A stretch of 64,000 nucleotides of DNA, taken from Gnetum montanum. Lineage: Eukaryota > Streptophyta > Gnetopsida > Gnetales > Gnetaceae. Positions 56,509 to 64,000 of this stretch are shown piece after piece. Under the pieces are notes generated by a model. The model was given only the letters and a program-made list of their open reading frames with translations, was not told the origin of the DNA and made no database searches. The translations under genes and the position numbers were made by a program. Within the stretch, counting starts at the first letter, position 1. Each line of letters begins with the position of its first letter. Location: positions 168,814 through 232,813 of the forward strand of contig MNCI01011056.1 of NCBI GenBank assembly GCA_015680685.1. Reading direction: 5' to 3'.

Positions 56509-59500
56509 ATGGCTTCTACACTTTAGGAAAAGCACCACTTGCTAGAGAAGCTCATAATAGTCATGATAAGGAATATAATGAAGAAGATTGGAGTGCACCC
56601 ATGCAAACCAAAATTTCATATACTCATACAAATTCATACTATCTTAATTTCACATTTATATTATAGTAGGATGAATAGCTAAGGTGGAGAGATTTGTAGG
56701 GTAATGTTGTTTTGCCTCTTGAACATTTGTCACCATCAATGCTGCAAGAAACCTTAATATGGTGGAACCTTGGCCATGCACAAGAAGGATACCATGTTAC
56801 TAAACACATGACCAAGTCATATCAACCTATAGAAGCACAAGTAAGAAAGAATGTTACCATGGAGACAAGACATGAATGTTACCATGGAGACAAGACATGA
56901 GAACAAAAAAGAAAAGAAAGTAGTTCACCATGTTGTCTTAAAAGAAATAAATGATGATACATTTCTACTGAAAAAACTCCATGAAACCCATTAATCCCAT
57001 TCATAGATGCCTATCATTCTAGAGGAACCTATTAAAATACCATTATAGTAGGCCCTTGTTGAAACACCTAGAAGAGATGCAAAAGATTCCAAACATAGTA
57101 GGAGCCCAAGACCTAGAGCTTTCATAGAATGACAAGAAAATGAATCATGGAGCTAATACTATTCTTTAACTGCTTCCTCTTCCTCCTCACAATCGTTGGA
57201 ATCTAATAAGAGGGAACACAGACCAAGAGGCTATGACAAGGAAAGACAAAGGGATCATGAGAGATATGTACATCAAAGAAGGTGATAAAGAAGAGATAGG
57301 ATAAGGCATGAAAAATGAGAATGACATAGGAGGTGACAAAGAAGAGATAGGATAAGGAAATAGAGGGATCACAACTACAATAAAACCTACAAACATGAAG
57401 ATCATGAAGAACCCCTACTAGCCACTCATAGTGTAATTAATATATGAGAGTTAATGTATATCCCTACCAAACACATAAGGGATAGTCACATCAAGTGACT
57501 AGACATGAATAACATTCCCAAATTTGAAGGTGACGACATCCAAATACAAAGCATCATCTTCAAGCATACCATGATGGCCATGCTTTTAAGAACATTGAAA
57601 ATGATTGGTAGAAGTTAAATTTTTTTCCAAGAACACTCATTAAGAAAGTAGAAAGTTGGTACCAATCCTTAGAATTAGAATCCATTCAAATATAGAGTAC
57701 CATGCTAGAACTTTTTAATGATTAATATCAAACTTATTCGAGAGTGTCCAATTTAAGGAAACAAATCGAAGGATGGAAATAAGGAATACATGAATCCCTT
57801 AACGTGGCAATAGACAAGATTTTATCAAAGGAAACAAATAAGGCATATTATTAATGCGTTAAGGAACAAGACTAGAAAAAGTCTTGGGGTAAATGCCCAA
57901 GGAATATTATCAGAAATGATAGCCCATTGAATTCAAATACTGATAGACAAAGTGGCTAAAGAAAAAGGAGAATTAAAGTAAAGACAATTAGTATAAGAGT
58001 ACAACCAAGATCCCACAATAAGGAAAATGGATGTTAGAATGTGTGATAGACAAGGAGAAGAAACTTTGGAGGACATCATTTAAAAAAAGACTCTACCCAT
58101 CCAAAAATCAATAAATGAAATTGTGATAAAGGTAGAGAAAATGTGAGACTTAGTGAATGAAAAATTCACTACTGCACTCAAGATAGTGTAGGAAAATATT
58201 GAACAAGCTCTAAACAAGAACAAAGAAAAGAAGAGATAATAGATGAGAAAATTACAAACATCAAGAAAAAGTTGCTACAGTTGAGAAATCAATAGACTCA
58301 AGTTTGAAAGATGAAGAAGGATGCAAAGTATGATAATATGAACATCCTAAGGGATGTTGTCTTGTCATGACCCACTTGCAAGAGTCTGGATCATGTTCAC
58401 TTAACCTAAGATTTGTCAAGAAGTAGATGCCAAAATGATTATCTTACCCACATGGTAATCTCAAACAACCATTTCAATTATCATTCTATCCACGTAAAGT
58501 CTATCCTCAACCATAAGAATAATAACAAAAATAGTGGCAATAACCACAAGCAAGGGGAATGCCACTACCAATGTAGCAATATCCATATAGGCAACTAGAT
58601 CCTTATAGATATTACATTCAATGTCTAATATATTGGGGAAATGTTTTAGTTCACACATTCTCTCACTATTATCCATCTAAGTACCATAGACCCACTACAT
58701 CATGAATGGATCCTAATTCTTATTCTTGTGCACATCAACCAATAGCTAGTTCATCAATTCAACCTCCTAATTCTCTACTACCAATATTTCCATCGGTTAT
58801 GCAAGGAGAACTACCAACACAACTAGAACAAAAGAATGAAACTCGGATAATAAATATGAAAATGATGTAATGATGAATGAAACTAAATCCACCAAATTTT
58901 CATTTTTCAAAACAAGTCAAAAAAATATTCAAAGGATGGAAAATTTGTTTATAGTAACCCCATCCATACACACTCTTGAAGGGAATACCAAGCTTTCATA
59001 TTCTACAAATCCAAATTTGACGACTATCATGCTTACTCAATCTATCACACATTGGATCAAGGTACTTGCCAAGAAGAGAATAGATCTTGGAAGTCCCTTA
59101 GTATATGTCCAAATAGTAGGTCATAAACCATGCAAAGCTCTACTAGATTCTAGGTCAAGAGTACACCTAATTTCACAAGATATGTACAAATCCTAGAATC
59201 CTCCTGCACTAGAGAAAAACAACATCTGATTAAAGATTGCAAACCAATTAATCATTGTTCCACTTGGACAAGTGAATGATCTTATTACCACCATAAGTAG
59301 CTAGTATTATTTTGCTAATTTCTTAGTTATACATGTGAGGAAAAATAAGGGAGGATTTTCTATAATCATGGGAATAGCATGCCTTAGCATTGTGGTTGCT
59401 AAGTTAGAAATCAGAGACTTCTCCTTGGAAATCTGCAAGAAAGATGAAGCTTGAATCATAAAAAGACACTGAGTTCTATGTATTACATAAAATGATAGTG

Positions 59501-60482
59501 GGTGTAATTGTGTGTAGAAAATATGGTCTATAAAACAAGGAACGAATCCAACATGTAATTAATGTATAAAAGATATATGTGTGCAACAATGCCTATATGC
59601 AATAGCCATCAAACAAGCAGGTACCTAGTGGTTCATTACTAACAAAGAGACAAAGTCCAAAATATACATGGAAGCATTTAATCAAATTATAAGTGGCTAT
59701 GTTGAAGAGATTAATGAGTTAGAATAGTTAAGAAAGAAACACCCCTATGTGCAATCACATCAAGAATAAGACATTGAATGGAAACAATTAGAGATCTCTG
59801 ACCAGTATGAATTGGAGCCTTTAAAACTAAAATCCCTACCTAATGTACTATAGTATGATTTTATAAATAACAAAAAACTAGTAATTATTAATGCCAATCG
59901 TGATACAAAATATAAGAGAAGATAATTGGAAGTGGTCAATAAATGGCCATCAATATTTGCATGGTCCTACAATGAGATAACAATTATAGATCCACATATA
60001 TATTAACACTAAATTTATATAGATCCGGTCATCAAGCCACACAACCAACCTTAAAAAAGGTTAAAAGATAAACTCAAAGAAGCAGTAAAATAAGAATTGA
60101 AAAAACTATTAAAAGTAGAATTCATCTATCCAATAGCAATTAGTGAATGGATCTATTCCTTGGTCATCATCCTAAAGATAGATGGCAAGTGGAGGATCTA
60201 CATTGACTTCTAGTTGTTGAATTCAACAACATTCAAGGATCATTTTCTTTTACCATTTTTTGATCAAGTCTTTAACACCATTACAAGATACTAGTACTAT
60301 AGTTTTCTCGATGGGTACAAGAAGTTTAATTAGATTCACATTACACCATAAGATCAGAAGAAGACTATATACCCCAATTCATGGGGGATGTTTGTCTATA
60401 ATCAAATGCCTTCTGGCTTGTGTAATGCTCTCCCTACCTTCTAAAGACTAGTATTGAGCATCTTCCAAAATAGATTGCTAAT
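56509..60482 (+). pseudogene. Gag-protease-RT of the H-type element, decayed
   Basis: Gag starts at ATG 56509. The gag core is near 57510-57800 (MNNIPKFEGDD; RVSNL-K-QI-GW). A coiled-coil part follows at 57960-58250, a GCKV-YEHPKGCC module near 58320 and a Gln/Pro/Tyr-rich tail at 58440-58870. In the protease, LLDSRSRVHLISQDMYKS (near 59140) has the DSG Gly replaced. RT fingers (60100-60210) keep DGKWRIYIDF, the FLDGY motif is near 60310, and SGLCNALPTF precedes the break. Stops and indels are frequent; the longest open stretch is 108 codons (58870-59196). Confidence 0.8.
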
Positions 60483-61363
60483 TGATAAGCAATGGAGAAA
60501 TCCAATACCCAACCATACAAGTTATAGGTGTTCACGCATGACTAGGTCGTAATCTGTGGATGAGGTAATGTGATTATGCTAGTAATTGGCTTAGGTCTAT
60601 GATCATTGTATTCTCACATGAGCTAGTGAAATCTATGGATATGGTTTAACTCATAGTGAGGTATATGATATGTTGATGTTCTAGGGCCATTGTTAATCCT
60701 AGTAAACATGGTGAAATAAAAAGAGGTTCTAAGTCTAATTCTAACTAAAATAGTAAACAAATCTATTCTATCTTGAGCCAATGAATATCTAGTCCTGACC
60801 TTCCATACACACCTTAAGCTTCATGTAACTACTACCAAAATTACCAAGTACTTTTCTATTGGGCGAATCAAGCGAGAGCACTACTAGATTACCAAGTAAT
60901 TACACTTAACTGCTCAAGATAAATCATACTCATTCTACTTAAAAATAGTAATCATAAAGTGCATGGAATAGTAAACATTAACTAAGAAAATAGTAAACAT
61001 TATTCGAAGAAAAACAATAAACTAGAGGAATGTTGTAATAGTATGAAATAGCTCAATCTTTATTGCTGGTCACACTTGTGTCCAAGTACAAGATGCCCAA
61101 ACAAATACTCTATACACTACATCACACTACATTGTGGGCATTCATACTTCTAAGTGCTTAGAACTAAAATCACAAAAACAAATTGAAAGAGTCTAGTTAC
61201 TATGGAATGAAATCTATTTCAGATCCATGTGTCTAGGTGCTATATTTATAGGTTGGCATGCATTATGTGATATCACATATACAACAACATAGCTAGTGCT
61301 ACGATATTGTATATCCAATATCATAGTCCTTGAAAAATTTGACTTTATCATACCCCCACAACT
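60483..61363 (-). repeat. 3' LTR and polypurine tract of T'
   Basis: LTR 868 bp, plus strand TGATAAG to TTTATCA. U3 (61260-61340) carries decayed atatcacatatacaac and acgatattgtatatcc palindrome relics. PPT gttgtgggggta on the element strand (61351-61362). Confidence 0.8.
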
Positions 61364-61399
61364 GACTAAAAAATCATCCTTGAGTTAAACTAAAATGAG

Positions 61400-63560
61400 G
61401 ATAGAGTTTTTACAAAATTGGGAGGTAGATTTACATGGCTAAATTAAATATATACATGATACTTTATATGCTATAGTGGTGTTTTTACAAAAATGATGCA
61501 AGAAATGACAAGGCACTTTGACACAAAACAAAATTGGATTATGCTTGATGTATCCTATGTAGTGCCTAGTGGTGGTGGCTCCTCCATTAGTTACTTTCCC
61601 TTGTCATCAAGCTTCTAAAATTTATATCTATTGAGTAATACTTGAAGCTTCTCCTCCTTCGTTCTTGGGTCATGTACAATCAATGCTTATTGTGCAATGT
61701 GTAATGGAGCTAGTACATCCTATGGACATGGCAGCTATGAAAATATCTAATTACCTTTGACATACCATGCCACAAACTATCTCCTTTCTTCTTCAAATGC
61801 TCTAGCCTTTCTCATAGTTTATGGTAATTTGACAATCTTTTGGCTAGGTTCACTACAACATATTTTTGGCCTTACTATCCAACCTTTACTACTTCTAATT
61901 CAAAGTTTTCCACCTAAATTTTTTGTAAGGCATCTCTCCAATTTGCAAACTCCTTTTCATACAAGACATATGTGAATGCTACTTGCTATTCAAGTTCATA
62001 TCTTTGCTTGCTTGCTATTAACATGGCCAAGTTAGCATAACGAAGGTTAGCTAACCCCATGTACTCTTTTAGTTCCTCTATCTATAGGTCTTTATTGTTA
62101 ACTTTCACCTGGTGGATGTGAGCATAATTGTTCAAGATGGGTTTCCAATCTAGGTTCTATGTTAAGATGGCACAAATTTAGGCCTTAGTCATATTGATCT
62201 CCTTCTCATTGATTTGCTGATACATTTCCACCTGATTACAAAAGTGTTTCTTAAGCCTCTCATGCTTCTTAGCTTCATTTTGCCATGTGCTAATCTCAAT
62301 GGTTAACTTTTGTCTACTCGCATGTACTTCCTCTATTGAGAAGGTTTAATTTTATCTTGCTAAGTGGCTCATATCTTGATTAACTTTCATTAGTTGTTCT
62401 CTCAACTAATGGATGATTTCTTCTAGGATATTTTTTTGCTTTTCAATGTTTGTTAATTTGGTGTTGTTTGTAGTGAGCTATTTATTCTCTTCTTGTGCTA
62501 CAATGAATGCCTTAGCATGTGTGTACACTTGTGCTTCTACTACTAAGCAATTCCACATTACTTTATCCTTCTTATTTTCTATTTTTTTTTCTACTCTAGT
62601 AGGTGATTAATTTACTCTATTTTGAATTGTTCAAACTAGTTAGGTGCAATGAATTAAATTGGATCTTCATGTTCACCCTTCAGGATCAAGAGCTCCTTTT
62701 GTAATATAAGGATTTTAGCTTTTGTGTGGTTCATATTGGTCTCTATCATGACCATCTAACCCATTATCATTATAAGTTCTAATTGCTCAATAGTGACATC
62801 ACTTGGGATGTCAAAAATAGTAGTAATCACTTGTCTAGTCTACAAAAGTAGATCTAGTACATCCTCATGATCAACATGATTCATTGAGGTTCTGGCTAGC
62901 ATTTGAGCATCTCTAGCTTTAGTTAGATTTGTTGGTGGCATAATAGGTACATTAAAATATTCCTTGATGTGATCTATGCTCACTTCTGTAGCTCCTATTG
63001 CATCTTGGTGCTGCAAAACCATAACTGTGGCTCCTTCTCCTATTTTAGATACCACTTGGAATGATGTAGAATTTTCAAAAATCTATTGTGACCATTGAGC
63101 CTCTCATCTTAATTATAAATATATTTTTCAACTTTGAGGATCTATGGAAACTATTGGTTAAATGGCACTATCGATCACTTTGTAGAGGTTGGCCTCCTGC
63201 CATGTTCCCTAACTAATAGTTTCTACAATTTATTACAGATGACTCATTAATGGCCTATAGTCCTATGGCAGCAATGCTATGGCTTGCTATTGCTACTACT
63301 ACCATTGACCATTGAGACCCACTTATTATTGTTGCTTAGACTATGTGGTTTCCTTAGCTTCTATTTCTTCCTCCACTTGATCTTTCTTTGGTGGTGTTGT
63401 CTTGATTATTTCAGCATATGAAGCATTTTGAGCTTTCTTGAGGACATCATTAGTGTACCCCAAGATTCTAGCATATTTGCACAACTTCCTAATTAGGCAA
63501 GAAAATTGAAGTATGATCTTCCATGCCTTCTTTTTTTTGAACTGCCTCTGAATTTCCATA
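61400..63560 (-). pseudogene. Env-position ORF of T', decayed, coiled-coil rich
   Basis: Minus strand, from about 63560 down to about 61600. The open pieces are 63559-63341 (72 codons; basic, then YARILGYTNDVLKKAQNASY) and 63055-62840 (71 codons). Between and beyond them, frames read on with stops, for example a Glu/Lys/Gln-rich helix-forming stretch near 62340-62200. The total would be several hundred residues. It occupies the third-ORF position of Athila elements. I see no clear signal peptide, membrane span or fusion-peptide-like feature, so calling it an envelope is not justified. Its coiled-coil character recalls the C-terminal part of V's 3' ORF. Confidence 0.5.
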
Positions 63561-64000
63561 AAATAGAGTTGTGCAGGATTGGCATTATATTATTCCATAA
63601 GGATTGCACTTCCTCTGGCCATATAGGTGGATATCTCATTGAGTCATTTGGACGGAAATAGGTGACATGTGCTAATTTTAAAATATATTCTTTCTTCTAG
63701 AGTTAGTTCATTGTACTTCTAGAGTTATTTGGATAGCAAAGGTTGGACTTGTAAGTAATGGGATAAACCATGATGGTGATTTCTCTATGGTCTCTTATGA
63801 AAAGGCTACTCTTGTAAAAAGAACAAGGAGGGATCTTTATTAGAAATGAGAGAGAGAGCATGTGGTGCTATCCAAATTCATTTGGCATGATGCCATATCA
63901 CATTTTTATTTCTTTTTTCTGCTTTTTGTTATTGCCTTTCATGAATTTTTGGTACTCATACTCGATATTGCCATTTTCCATCAACCGTGAAATGATTTAT

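Larger units (their letters stand above)
55434..60482 (+). mobile_element. Left half of an H-type Athila-like element (LTR to RT)
   Basis: 5' LTR, PBS, gag, protease and the N-terminal two thirds of RT, ending exactly where a reverse-oriented LTR begins (60483). The junction falls in the RT just before the NGVE(I/V)F motif, which is where the H fragment at 4553 begins. Heavily decayed. Confidence 0.8.
60483..64000 (-). mobile_element. Element T': 3' part of a T-type Athila-like retrotransposon
   Basis: 3' LTR (60483-61350), PPT, then the 3' internal region running off the right edge, all in reverse orientation. The LTR subfamily equals that of T at 3693-4552. It interrupts RT of the H-type element; the left flank ctaat (60478-60482) matches the right flank gtaat of T (4553-4557) apart from one base. 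Confidence 0.8.

Noticed and set aside
61400-63560. Calling the T' 3' ORF a retroviral envelope
   Set aside because: Only its position fits; no signal peptide, transmembrane helix or cleavage site could be seen.

Overview
This is plant nuclear DNA from a large, repeat-rich genome. The evidence is nested LTR retrotransposons whose primer-binding sites complement plant tRNA-Asp, plus two decayed plant gene families: a GT47 exostosin-type glycosyltransferase and an NPF/NRT1-PTR transporter with plant-style introns. I cannot name the species. No gene in the window looks intact. Nearly every coding region is interrupted by stops, and most of these sit where relatives have Gln, Arg or Trp codons.

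Element letters are mine. From left to right: S (1-1758, + strand) is the 3' end of an Athila-like element that interrupts the gag of T (gag and 5' LTR, 1759-4552, - strand). T abuts the right half of a + strand host, H (reverse transcriptase to integrase, 4553-6756). W (6762-20247, +, TSD TTAAC) is inserted just after H's pol. W carries a complete but dead gag-pol and is itself interrupted by V (10866-17429, +, TSD TCAAT/TCAAC), a gag-only element. H resumes at 20248. A mostly non-TE stretch (about 21.0-24.3 kb) follows and holds the GT47 pseudogene.

X (24341-49566, -, perfect TSD ACATG) is a 25-kb composite. It contains Y (about 26.7-32.5 kb, -, pol deleted) in its post-pol region. It also contains Z (38594-47944, -), inserted in its gag. 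Z is a Tat/Ogre-type element with gag and protease only, in which the place of RT-integrase is taken by tandem-repeat arrays. Right of X lies the NPF pseudogene (50.6-53.3 kb). It is followed by a + strand element (55434-60482) that is cut inside RT by the 3' LTR of a - strand element, T' (60483 to the window end).

The most unusual large-scale observation is that T' and T, at opposite ends of the window, look like complementary halves of one nested insertion. They share LTR family and orientation, interrupt RT at the same codon, and have matching 5-bp flanks. This suggests a direct segmental duplication with a period above about 60 kb, or a circular or misassembled contig. The most unusual small-scale observations are palindrome modules upstream of the LTR TATA boxes, a second polypurine-tract copy about 590 bp upstream of the 3' one in three elements, and Z's exact 20 x 27-bp array.
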